NCBI GenBank assembly: GCA_003194525.1
Contig: NBIV01000137.1
Coordinates: 124,001-188,000 of the forward strand
Direction of reading: 5' to 3'
Length of the DNA stretch: 64,000 nt
Origin: Gracilariopsis chorda
Lineage: Eukaryota; Rhodophyta; Florideophyceae; Gracilariales; Gracilariaceae
Position numbers and translations under genes: made by a program
The notes under the pieces: model-generated
Seen by the model: only the letters and a program-made list of their open reading frames with translations
Told to the model about the DNA's origin: nothing
Databases searched by the model: none
Part shown: piece after piece, positions 32,378-41,955 of the stretch
How the letters are laid out: each line of letters starts with the position of its first letter
Numbering within the stretch: the first letter of the stretch is position 1

Positions 32378-32770
32378 GATTTCTTCTTCTTCTTCTTTAT
32401 TGCGGGTTCAATATGCCTGATTATGACATATCGATAGAGGTTTCTTATGAGAAAAACCTCTCTCTTCCAAGAAAGGCTAACAACTTTCGTGGCCACTGGC
32501 GGACTATCTCCGCCAAAATCTTTCTTCTTCTCTCTGCTGAGGCAGGAAGCTCGCGTCTCCTAGATTCCGTCCGCTTGGCACAGCGAAGCACAAAGTGTTC
32601 AGCACGGTTGGTAACGTGCGTGTTGCAGTCGCATTGTGACGGTTTTGCTTCCATGTAGGTTGCAACAGAGTGAAGCTTCGGAGTGTGTCCCACATAGATC
32701 TGAGACAGAGTGACTTCTGCCTTTCGCGGCGCCCCGTAGTTGTTCTGGGACGTCATCGATCAAAGGCCTG
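32378..32770 (-). mobile_element. LINE 3' fragment with (GAA)n tail, right arm
   Basis: This is the same 5'-truncated LINE tail as in the left arm, including the ALSQ-like start, CDC...EHFVLRC zinc-binding-like motif, the RERFF end and the simple-repeat tail. It is here on the minus strand because the arm is inverted. Protein-level identity to the left copy is complete over the last ~100 residues. Confidence 0.7.
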
Positions 32771-32811
32771 GCTCTCGAGGCAGCCATTTGACCAGCACCA
32801 GCAATTGAATC

Positions 32812-34139
32812 TTGGATCATCGGGCGCTGTGCAGCACCAGAACTGCCACCGCACATCTCAACTTCTGCATCACCGCGATGTGTGCTCCGGCAAATGGAGC
32901 ATTTCTAGTTGGACCTCAGAATATTGGCGGAGTGATGGGAATCACTCAGTTCACACAACATAATGTTGTTCTTAGGGTGGATCCGTCTGGCACTCAACGG
33001 CTACCTGTGGCAGGTAATCTGAATGACGCCGTCCTGCAATCTCACGGTTACCCTGATGGCGACGTCGCCGAAAAGATTAGGGCTGATCTGGCCGACGATC
33101 AGCCCGATACCGCCGGAGGGATTGAAGGGGTTGTGGCGCTCGCAGAACAGGTCCAACACATTCTGGGTTTGAGGCGGCGCAAGCTTGGGAACATTGGAAC
33201 AAGCTTGGGGACAGCCAGCCCCCGGGTGCTGCCGCCGTACAATTCGTCGCAAGGCAGCTGTATCAACAGCTTGTGAATGAGGAAGGGGCCAGGCCATGGG
33301 GGACGAACACTATTGCACATGTGGCGGGCGGCGTTCATTACGCTGACCAAAACATACTGCACAGTTACTTGCGAGGGGCCACGGCTGAAGCGAACGCGTC
33401 GCAGCCCACCGTCGTCGATGGCGACGGGAAGACGATTCCAGCCGAGGCGGACGGCACGTGTTCACTGCCACCCGGTGTTCAAGCTTCGATTGCAGATCCG
33501 AACTCGTCGGCAGCAGGCGGATCCTCTGTAGTTGGTACGCCAGGTTCGCCGGTGGAAGAGGGGCGTCGGACACCGCCCAAGGAACAGGCCGGGCTCAATT
33601 CGAGCGCGAAGAAGGCCCGCAGGGGAGACGGTGGAATTTCGAAGGCCAGTGGAGCTGGACCGCGCGAGGCAAAGCGGGAGCCGAGGACCTACTCGCAGGC
33701 CGCGCCGAGGCAGCACTGCCATACATGCTTTCGGCTGCCGACGACGAACGCTCCGCACATGATGCGCGGCAACCTGCTCCGAAGCCGGTGCCGAAAAACC
33801 ACCTACGCAAAGTGCTTTGAGAGGTATAACTGGGACCTCGAAGCAGCTAGGGATGCGAAAGCTGGGATATGGATGTGCACTCACTGTCGCGGGGAATGCC
33901 CAACCCGTGCACAATGCGTGATCTATAGCAGAACTTCGGACCCGCGGTGGATGAAACTTATCAACTACCGCAAGAACGGAGCCGGGGGAGCCGGGAATGG
34001 TGCATCGGAAGATGGGAAAGTGTCCCCGGTCGCAGGATCAAGCCAAGGCCCGGGCGATAGGACTATTGTTGGACGCGCAGAGCCCGTGGGCTTTGTGAGC
34101 TCGCAGCAGTCATCGGCTACATTCCGGGGACATGAATAG
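32812..34139 (+). pseudogene. zf-4CXXC_R1 (CDCA7-like) gene remnant, right copy, cut by an insertion
   Basis: This is the inverted counterpart of the gene remnant at 11915-13458. The same zinc-finger core (CHTC, AKCFERYN, WMCTHCRGECPTRAQC) and the same frame change near 33150 are present. The frame change is therefore older than the duplication, or is an intron I cannot place. The only substitution I noticed in the finger is ALC to AQC. The reading frame is ended at 34139 by the 199-bp retro-insertion at 34104, which removes the region that continues in the left copy. The apparent start at 33273 is GTG, which a eukaryote would not use; the frame is open further upstream. Confidence 0.5.
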
Positions 34140-34302
34140 AGACTGGTGCTACGTTACAAAGAAAATATTTCTCTCCGAGGAGCTTTACGTAATACATAGA
34201 GTTTAGCATTCAAGACGAAGAAAAGCTCCCCTGCAGTGTTAGATTCTTCCATTCCGTAATCAGGTAATGTGTGCCTATAAAAAAGAAGAAGACGAAGAAG
34301 AA
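34104..34302 (+). mobile_element. 199-bp retro-insertion (short LINE end or SINE) with 9-bp target duplication
   Basis: The left arm has no such insert at this site. The sequence GTGAGCTCG occurs once in the left arm but flanks the insert on both sides here (34095-34103 and 34303-34311). The insert ends in TATAAAAAAGAAGAAGACGAAGAAGAA-like simple repeat. Its last part resembles the 3' UTR of the LINE in the arms (TAATCAGG followed by AATAAAGAAG). It therefore moved by LINE-type target-primed reverse transcription. Confidence 0.85.
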
Positions 34303-34657
34303 GTGAGCTCGCCTTCCGCTTTCTGTGTCGATTTGACAGCGGTTGGGCGACGAGCAGCGTGTTTGTTGTGGAGGGTGGGGGGAGAGAGGCGAGAAGCACC
34401 AAAGGACGCATTGATGGGGATGCTGGGCTTTGGAACGGCGGGCTTGGGAAAAGTGTGGGGGTCATGAGAATGAAGGCAGGATAAGTAGAGCTGGGCGGAA
34501 TACCTGTAGCGCGAGCAAAGTAGTTCGGGCACGATAGAAACAGAAGTTCATTCGACAGATGAAGATGCATAGTGGGGACCTGCAGCAAATGGAGCGGCAC
34601 GGTGGTGCGGTTCCCTAGCAATCTGAAGAAGAACGTGTCCGTTCCCAGCTGGGGATG
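34303..34657. repeat. Diverged outer part of the right arm, segment 1
   Basis: This matches 11825-12167 in reverse complement at roughly 80 percent identity with small indels. Its reading frames are broken by stops and frameshifts, so it no longer encodes the C-terminal region of the zf-4CXXC_R1-like gene. Confidence 0.75.
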
Positions 34658-35193
34658 TGCGTATGTGTTCATATGAGCTCGTGTCACTAATTCCAAGACT
34701 ACGGTAGGGGTTGCATTGAGAAGAACCCCTCTCTCTCTAGATAAACCATCAGCTTTTCTGGCCATGTCCTTACTATTGATTCGACGTCAGAACCCTGCCT
34801 CTCTCGGAGAGGTGGGAGTTCTCGACGACCGGACGCCGCTCTTCGGCGGCATCTATGAACGAAATGGTCTAGATTATTAAGTATGTTGAGCCCACATGCC
34901 AGCGGGCAGAAGTATTTCCTGTTGTGTAGAAACGTAGAGACTGGATGTAGCGTCGGAACGTGGCCAGTAAATACTTGCGACAGGGCGGTATGTGCCCTCC
35001 TTAGAGTCACTACATTTAACAACGACTCTGGCACCTCGCTTATTGGCTCTGCGCTAGTAAGACGGACGCGAGTTCTCTGTCTCACTTGCAGAAAGCCGAT
35101 CTCTTTTTGGGGTTGCTGCGCAATGGGGAGACCAAGACTTTTCTTTGCAAATTCGTCGGCGGCCTCGTTTTGTGATAATCCGCAGTGTCCTGG
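34658..35193 (-). mobile_element. 536-bp 5'-truncated LINE insertion with 10-bp target duplication
   Basis: The insert is flanked by GCTGGGGATG at 34648-34657 and 35194-35203 and is absent from the left arm. The minus strand encodes the end of an RNase H domain (PGHCGLSQNEAADEFAKKS), followed by TALSQVFTGHVPTLHPV, then CPLAC and LDHFVHRC, and finally WPEKLMVYLEREGFF and a stop. Related tails are at 13500-13892 and 47495-48134. There is no evident simple-repeat tail. The clean frame and preserved target duplication suggest it is younger than the duplication. Confidence 0.88.
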
Positions 35194-35503
35194 GCTGGGG
35201 ATGGTGTTGTTGATGGCTGCGGCGAAACGGAACGCCGAGATGTGACGGAAGTGATGAGGTCGGGATTGGAAGAGAGGTAGAAAAATGTTGGTGAGACAGA
35301 CAAGGATACTGGGGTGGTGGTAGAGAAGACCGGCACAAGTGAGGGGCTCGAAGATGTCGTGCTGGAGTCCCTCGAGAGAATCTTTGGACAGGCTGGATGC
35401 GGTAAAGCGGTATGGGAGATATATGGGAGACTCGCTCCATATTTTGAACAGGAACGGTGAGGCGGACATAGAAATGTCCGCGATCACAGCGAGTCTACCA
35501 CAG

Positions 35504-37154
35504 GTTGTGTGAGAACGAACTCTCTATCTTCTTCGATGCAATTGTTTCTCTTCGGGAATGCTGTGAACTTGTCGAACAATCTTTTTTCTGCTTATACTTC
35601 TTCCATCCCAGCAACTGAGCTGCTCCTCACTGCGTGTCACGTACTCTTTCGGACACCAAGGAATGGCATATTTCATTTCGTATGCAGTGCATAGCCGCCC
35701 ACCTTGCCAGGCATGAAGCAACTACACATGAGGATGATCAACACCGGACATGCATCAACGCATCATTGCACATTATGAAGGCGCCTACGCTGATGCATGT
35801 CCGGTCTCGACTTGCATTCACCAAGCCCCTGCTGTTTCATTCTTTCCGATACCATGAACCCTAATCTTTCGGTCAAAGACGGTTGGCTTTGCGTGTTTCA
35901 GGAACGTTCTGTCCCAACTTGAGCGTAACAGCTTTCTGGAATCTCTATCTTAAAGGACTAGTAAGCTATCCCAGATATATCCGACTGCTGATCCATTTTG
36001 TTTTCCTCCCCTGTCCACATGACATATTCCCAAAATGAATGCGGACAAAGAACTGTAGATTCTGTATTGTACGGAGATGTCACAACTGGCAGTTGCCGTA
36101 AGATCCTCGACGGAACCATGTATGGGGTTCATACTCTGCTTGCCTTGCGGTTTAAGAATTGACAGCGGTGCAGATGATCCTTTCCAGGTATGGGAGGTCC
36201 GCGTCCTCAAAGGCTTGGTCGAGAAAATCTGCAAGATAATGGCATACCTGTACTTACGAACAAGAGGAAAGGTGATAAGCGAATTACACACGGGATTACC
36301 GTCGATTCCGCGCTGATGCTTGAAGAGGATTATAGGATCGAAGTGCTGTGCAAGCAAAGGTACTAGGATATACGTTGAAGAGCAAAGGCGACAGAAGCAG
36401 TTCCGCCCTTCGAGGTGTGCCGACCTTCCGAAAAGGCTACTAAACATTATCAAAGTTACGCCGTACGAGGAAGCCAAATGGAAATGCGATTGTGTCTATT
36501 CGGGGAATTTCGCCGTCGAATAGATAATTAGCCTTCTACTTCCAAAGCCCTTTAACACACCCACAAAGGCGACAGAAGGATAGGTATAAAAGACTTTGGA
36601 GTATTACCGCAATCGATCGACATTAGATGTTGGACGGACGGACAGGCGAATAGCAGAGACAGAACGGAGTTTCATCGGTGTTAAGTTTTGTGGACCATTG
36701 TGGCCAAGCGGCACGGTGGGCATCAGTCTTGACATGGTTATGTTATCGGGTATTACCGGAGGGGGGTATCATGAGTTCATGGAGACTTTTGTGGTGGCCT
36801 GACACAAGAGCTCATGTTATCCACCATTGAGATGAGGCCTGGAGCCATGCCAAGCTGGATAAATCGACAAATCCATTGTTGCTTAGAGCCTCGATTGACA
36901 ATTCCTTGTCCTATGATTCCTTCACCTTTTCCAGGTATTGTCCGTTTAGATCATTCGGAGCAGCCCCCTCATCAGGAATCCTGCACCGTGCTGACTTCAG
37001 TTAAACGGTTTGGCCAAACAGATGATTTCGGTAGTTGCTTCTTCCAACTGATGACGCCCGATCGTTTGCCCAAAGGAGGTAGAAGGCTGGTTAATCTCCC
37101 GACTAAAAAACCGTGCTTACCTGCACTTCATTTACAAAACCGGAATGCTACCAT
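35504..37154. other. Intergenic, no gene recognised; repeat copy B inside
   Basis: The stretch contains an inverted repeat built on CCGGACATGCATCA around 35743-35805 and copy B of the dispersed repeat (36394-36545). The long minus-strand frame 35950-36477 runs into that repeat and has no recognised domain, so I do not call it a gene. Confidence 0.5.
36394..36545 (+). repeat. Dispersed repeat, copy B
   Basis: This is the counterpart of 9976-10123 in the same orientation, sharing the GCCGACCTTCCGAAAAGGC block and the GCCGTCGAATAGAT block. Flanks differ, so the repeat unit is about 150 bp or both ends have decayed. Confidence 0.7.
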
Positions 37155-38744
37155 CTACTCGCTTAACAAATCGTGGCTTTTCGTCGAAACCAGTTTCTCT
37201 CTTGCTTGTCCAAATGCTGCCTCAGAAACAACACGAAACGCGTATCCCCCTCGGGAGCTCGTAAGCTCAACCTTCTTGCACCATTCCGTTGCCAGCAAAG
37301 CAATAGCGTCAAGCTGCTTTTCAAGATCAGTTCTTGTCCATTTCTTTGGGTGAAGTTTTTCTAACTTAAGGATCAATTGCTGCCAACCCATTGCGAATCG
37401 CTTTTCGTTCCTCATTACAACGAAGATACTGTCCATCGTGTCAGGAAGCTTAGAAAAGAGACCCTCATTTCTCTTCTTCTCCTCTTTCAGCTTGGACTCT
37501 TGCTTCTTTAGCGCTTCGGATCGAGCTCGGACTCGTTCTAGAAGGCTCCTGGGGATGCATCCTTCAGCTTCGTCCCCTTCGTCCTCTTCGGGACTTGTGT
37601 CGTCCTGTTCGTGGCTCGCGTCCAAAGTGGTGGAATCAGGAAGATTAAACCGCACTCTCTTCACCTGTCGGACTCTCTCGCGAGACTTCTCGCTGGTATA
37701 CAGCGGGGGAGCTGGAAGCTCGCTCACCTCCTTTTCTAGATCAAAGTCTGGATGCCAAATATCACTCTTGTATCGCGTAGCAGAAATCTGCTCCAAGAAC
37801 TTCTCGTGATGCTTTCGAACCTGTTGAAGTAGACGCTTGTGGAGTAGAGATCGTCTTAATCGTGCAGGAGCAACGCCAAGAGAACTTGTTACTCGTCCCT
37901 TATCGCCGTCTGCGCCGCGGTCCTCGTCGACTTTGTCAAGCCGTACAATTAGATTATCGGAAGGTCGCTTCGGGTTGAATGTGGCCTTTGGACCAGGCAG
38001 AACTGCGACAGCCTCCGGAACAAGATGCGCTAATTGCGATAAAACCTTAACAGTAAAGTCCCGGCGAGTGCTTCGTGCTACAATGTCGCGCAAAGCCCCC
38101 ACGGTTGGTCTCATTTTGCGAACCCGGACCAGGGCGACGGCCGTTTCAAGGGCGATTAGGGTATCCAATACCAGTGCGTATGACTTCGGAAGCATGCACC
38201 TGTCATACAGCAGGGCATCACCCCCAGGAACGGAAGATGAAAAGCTCTTCGATTGAACTGGCTCAGCGCTCAGAACAGTGCTGGGAGACGGCGACTTGGC
38301 CTTCGCCTTCTTGCCATTGATTTTAGTTTCCGATTTCTTGTTCTCTCCGACAGTCGACGACATGGCTTCGGTTTTCGTGGACATACTCGGACGCCTGCTA
38401 TCCATGTGCGGTGTCGCCAGAACAAATGATGGTTGCGCGAACTTCTTCATTCTCCTCGTATGTCTTTCTTTCTTCAGAATCTCGGATAGTCGCCATCTTT
38501 TTTTCTGCGAGTCTATTTCGTGTGCCGATGTAATCGCCGAGGGAGGAGCGACTGGGGCCGGTAAAGCCTCTGGGATGTCTTCTGAGAGCTTCTGTCGCTT
38601 GGTATCACGGGCAGAGATATCTGAAAAAGTTCTCGGCTTCCTCACTCTATCGCCTATGAGGTCTGTCAGCTGATGCTGCTCTCCCCGTTCGATAGCGCGC
38701 TCCGTTTCTTTTCGAAGTCTCTTCATGCCTCGTTTGGAAGCCAT
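37155..38744 (-). CDS. CDT1: DNA replication licensing factor Cdt1
   Basis: Cdt1 loads the MCM2-7 helicase onto origins with ORC and Cdc6 in G1. The protein has 529 residues. A basic, disordered N terminus contains potential cyclin-type RxL motifs. The middle winged-helix domain (about residues 185-260) is seen as LPKSYALVLDTLIALETAVALV...RPTVGALRDIV...RRDFTVKVLSQLAHLVPEAV. An acidic linker (379-395) precedes the C-terminal MCM-binding winged helix (about 397-520), seen as IPRSLLERVRAR...WQQLILKLEKLHP...GGYAFRVV. I see no clear N-terminal PIP degron (QxxIxxFF) of the animal type, so turnover may be controlled differently. The start is the first ATG (MASKRGMKRLRKE). Family assignment rests on the two domains in order and seems sound. 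Confidence 0.82.
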   Translation of the reverse strand: MASKRGMKRLRKETERAIERGEQHQLTDLIGDRVRKPRTFSDISARDTKRQKLSEDIPEALPAPVAPPSAITSAHEIDSQKKRWRLSEILKKERHTRRMKKFAQPSFVLATPHMDSRRPSMSTKTEAMSSTVGENKKSETKINGKKAKAKSPSPSTVLSAEPVQSKSFSSSVPGGDALLYDRCMLPKSYALVLDTLIALETAVALVRVRKMRPTVGALRDIVARSTRRDFTVKVLSQLAHLVPEAVAVLPGPKATFNPKRPSDNLIVRLDKVDEDRGADGDKGRVTSSLGVAPARLRRSLLHKRLLQQVRKHHEKFLEQISATRYKSDIWHPDFDLEKEVSELPAPPLYTSEKSRERVRQVKRVRFNLPDSTTLDASHEQDDTSPEEDEGDEAEGCIPRSLLERVRARSEALKKQESKLKEEKKRNEGLFSKLPDTMDSIFVVMRNEKRFAMGWQQLILKLEKLHPKKWTRTDLEKQLDAIALLATEWCKKVELTSSRGGYAFRVVSEAAFGQAREKLVSTKSHDLLSE

Positions 38745-39809
38745 TGTGTGTTAGTTGTGTTGTGGAAAGACGGATTAGGATCCTGTCCTTCTGCTCCTAT
38801 ACGAACAATGGAGCCGAAAAGGGGGATCGAAGGAATGGGAGTATGCGTGCAAAGAGGGAAATTAGGGCTTCGCTAGGATTGAGCGTGGTCGGGAACGGGC
38901 ATGAGCCTGTGGGGGTATACATGAGGGTGAGCACGAGGCCGGGTACGAGCCCTGTAGTCTTCGAGTACGAGCCCTTTGGCGCCATTTCGAGCGCTAATCC
39001 AGGCCGAAGGCAAAGTGTTTCAAAGGAACACATGAAGACGGGGCTACAAGTGTCACCGAAAACCAATAAGAGCAACTCCCGCCAAAAGAGGGTTCCGAAA
39101 CCAGAACCACCGAAAATTGATCTGAATCAAAGGATCCGTTTTGAAACTGCGAATGACTGGATTGCACCACGCGTTGCGCGTGCGCCAGGAGTGGTTTTCG
39201 GTTACGTTTCCCGAAGAGGCACTGCGGACAGTTTCCGGTCCGACGGCGGTCACCGTCTTCCGTTCCTTCGTTGGCGGTACGACAGCCAGACTAACTTGAC
39301 CGAGATGTTCAACAATTCTCAGCGTTACACTTCCAGTGTTCTGTACAAGAGCGTCACGGCTGGGAAATAGACAACCGGCGCCGTCGGGCGGCATTGAGTA
39401 CAGAAAATCTACGGTATCCGGCATCAAGTGCCATTGATTCAACATCATTGTCCGGGCTAATTCTGTTACATGCGAGTGTTATCTGCGGAATTCTCTTACG
39501 AGGTGTGGAGCTCCTACCTTGCATTCCCCGCATGAATTTCAATGGGAGTATGTCTTCTCCGAGATTCCTAACTGTGCCGGGCAGTGCCTCAGCTTTCTGA
39601 TTATCGAGTAGTGTGGACTCCTCTCACAAACATGTGGAGTTCCCTATCTTTCGTTTCCCGCGTGAATTTCTGAAGGAGTACGTTTTCTCCCAGATTCTTA
39701 ATTGTGCTAGGCAGCGCCTCAGCATTCTGATTATCTATGTTCTTGCTGAAAACGATATTTTACAAACTTCGAACACAGTTGAAGTTTCATAGCAATGAAC
39801 TTTCAATCT
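38745..39809. other. Intergenic with a diverged tandem duplication
   Basis: No gene is recognised here, between Cdt1 and RRP1 (both minus). A direct repeat of ~106 bp (39500-39605 and 39630-39735, period ~130 bp, about 80 percent identity, each ending CTGATTATC) sits just downstream of the RRP1 stop. Confidence 0.6.
39500..39735 (+). repeat. Diverged tandem direct repeat (2 x ~106 bp)
   Basis: The blocks GTGGAG(C/T)(T/C)CC, GAATTTC, GGAGTA, TTCTCC, GATTC(C/T)TAA and CTGATTATC occur in the same order in both units with a period of about 130 bp. The divergence shows that the duplication is old. Confidence 0.75.
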
Positions 39810-40844
39810 TTATCCTTCATGGGATTCCTTGATTGTTGCAGAGCCTTCGGCATCTGCGTCTGTTAAACCGTTACCTTTTTGTTTCTTCTGTTCGTCATAA
39901 TCCGAGACTTCACCCTTCATTTGTTTTCTGATATCGTACAGGCTTTTACGAAGGCTATCAGGAGTTGCCTTGTTTGCCGCAAAAGACATAACATGTTTTG
40001 ATGCTCTTGCAAGCATGTCTCTCTGAAACTTTGGTTTCAAATCCACCGACTCGGATTTGACAAAATCGACAAGTCTGCCGAGGATTCTTTCCGTTATTCT
40101 CTTGATCAAGGCAAGAGAATACTTCTGCGGAGTGCTCATGATTTGAATCGGCGCTTTCAGTGCTTTGTCGAACACCTTGTGGACATCATTACCGGGACAA
40201 CACTTTCCCCGTTGAAGCAAAGGCTGTAGTATTTTGTCAATGTACATGTCGAGAACGTGCAGTGTGAAGCCCTGTCCTTCCTTATGAGCACGGTCCCATA
40301 CCTGTGTTTGAAGCATCTCCAGCATTGCATCCATGTTTTCTGTGAAAGACTCGTTAGTCTTCTGCTCCAACACAATTTCGATAGACTTGGCCAAGGCAGC
40401 GTTGGCAAGTTCGTAGTACTTGTCCACTCTATGTCGGTCAATACCAAACCATTCTCTCATTAAACATCCGAAGGAGCTAGACAAGAAAGGCCATCCCGCG
40501 ACGTCAGTGAGCTCAATAACGTGTTGTATGGTACTCGTGATTACACGGGGCCTGTCAGCCATCCATATGCAGTAGAAAAGCGCCTTCCATAGTCGGTCAA
40601 GTTCTCTAGCTTGCAACTCGCCTTTGTTTGCACTTAGCCATGATTGAAGGGATGTTAGAGAAGCTTCCCTGACACGCCTTTCCGTATCTGATAGCGCTCG
40701 AGCAAGCTTTAGCTCTCTTTCGCCAACAATTACCTTGTTGTTCACGACGTCAAGTGATTCATGTAAATGCTCCACTGCTTTGTTATTCAGCACCTTTCGA
40801 GATTTTCGTTTCCGCTTGAATCTGATTTGATGCTGGCTTTTCAT
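39810..40844 (-). CDS. RRP1: Nucleolar ribosomal RNA processing protein RRP1/Nop52
   Basis: RRP1/Nop52 acts in the nucleolus in maturation of the large ribosomal subunit (27S/ITS2-linked processing in yeast). The protein has 344 residues. It starts with a very basic tail (RFKRKRKSRK). The family signature follows: LARALSDTERRVREASLTSLQSWL, then LDRLWKALFYCIWMADRP, then WPFLSSSFGCLMREWFGIDRHRVDKYYEL. The region to ~residue 310 is helical. The short acidic/Lys-rich end lacks the long C-terminal extension of animal Nop52. The start is the only ATG in the frame upstream of the signature. It is divergent from the gamma-tubulin complex gene, with a 1.1-kb gap. Confidence 0.88.
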   Translation of the reverse strand: MKSQHQIRFKRKRKSRKVLNNKAVEHLHESLDVVNNKVIVGERELKLARALSDTERRVREASLTSLQSWLSANKGELQARELDRLWKALFYCIWMADRPRVITSTIQHVIELTDVAGWPFLSSSFGCLMREWFGIDRHRVDKYYELANAALAKSIEIVLEQKTNESFTENMDAMLEMLQTQVWDRAHKEGQGFTLHVLDMYIDKILQPLLQRGKCCPGNDVHKVFDKALKAPIQIMSTPQKYSLALIKRITERILGRLVDFVKSESVDLKPKFQRDMLARASKHVMSFAANKATPDSLRKSLYDIRKQMKGEVSDYDEQKKQKGNGLTDADAEGSATIKESHEG

Positions 40845-41955
40845 GGTGACGCTGGGATGTTATAGCGAAGAAGAGGTGTTTACGAAGTTGACCGAAGTTG
40901 AGGAGAGAGATTCGCCGTCGCCGCTGTTGCTGCGTATCGCAGTATGCAAACCTATTTTAGAAAATTGCGGGCACCAGAACAGAATTTGTTTTGAAATGTA
41001 CATTTTTCTAAAGGGAACTGGTTTTTAAATCCTATCCGTCCATCTGTTCCTGCACGAAAGTCATGAAGAAGTAATTGAAAGGAACGACCTCTATGATATC
41101 GCAGCGCAAAAACGTTTAACCGACGATTTCTGGGTTCACAAAGAACAGAAAAAAAAATCTCCAGATTAACGCTTTGCCACAAAAAACCATTGCCTACGGT
41201 TTAAAACCGCTGCATATCTTAAGCCAGCTTCTACGCATCCTGCGGCTAACATTGAAACGCTTCGCAGTTTAACGCTTTGCACGAGAAAAAAACCAATACT
41301 TCTATTTGCAAACAGGAAGAGGTACCCAACTTGCTTCGAAAACGTTGCCTGCTGCTTTCAACTTTGCTTCATGGACGCAAAGGGTTAAAGGGTTAGCACG
41401 GCTAACCCTTAACCTTTTAACCCTTTAAGCCTACCTTCAGTAAATGGTTCTGATTTTTTAAGCAGTTGGCCGTTCGGTTTGCATAACCAGTTGAAATACG
41501 GGCATCCATGTCACTCTTTAAACCAAATACGTAATACGCCGTTTTGATACTGAGTAGCAATATCCACCGGATCTGCTTCGTCATTCAAGCAGCTTTCAAA
41601 CAAGTGAGTAAACCCTGCTTGGCGCCCTTTGTTCAGCTTTCGTGAGACATCATCAAAGCGCCATCTGCGGTCCCCACCCACGCACCACTGTGACATCTGC
41701 TCCCGCTTTCATCACAAGCGCTCATAGCCGCTGCTCGCTAAAGCGTTACAAGCTTTCTTTGGTTTGCTGTTCCATTCGGATCAGCGCTATGCGTTTATGC
41801 GTGCGCATTCAGCAGGATATCACCCGACGCATATAATGATCTTATTAGCACCATCGGTCCCTATGTGAACAACACCGTCGGAATACCTTTCATTTTCGCC
41901 GAGACCAGATACATGGATTTTTGGCAGTGTCGAACACCATCAATAGGAGCAAGAC
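40845..41955. other. Divergent promoter region between RRP1 and the GCP gene
   Basis: No gene is recognised. An inverted repeat made of AAAGGGTTAAAGGGTTAGC (41379-41397), a 3-base gap and its imperfect complement (41401-41426) lies in the middle. Related short motifs occur near 29.7 kb and 45.8 kb. Confidence 0.6.

Larger units (their letters stand above)
31305..35503. repeat. Right arm of the long inverted duplication, with two later insertions
   Basis: This arm is the reverse complement of 11522-14965. The part 31305-34103 is nearly identical to the left arm without net indels. After a 199-bp insertion at 34104-34302 the match resumes at 34312 with clearly lower identity, continues to 34657, is interrupted by a second insertion (34658-35193), and resumes at 35204-35503. 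The two arms enclose 16.3 kb containing STT3 and four other genes. Confidence 0.95.

Noticed and set aside
12167-34103. The long inverted repeats as termini of one giant transposon
   Set aside because: The enclosed 16 kb contains STT3 and other ordinary genes and no transposase. The arms themselves contain gene and LINE remnants, so a segmental inverted duplication is simpler.
31305-34103. The inverted arms as an assembly artefact
   Set aside because: The arms differ by scattered substitutions, and one carries two insertions with target duplications that the other lacks. Both copies look real, although only long reads can prove it.
35950-36477. 175-residue minus-strand frame as a gene
   Set aside because: Its start overlaps the dispersed repeat also present at 10 kb, and no domain or paralogue supports it.
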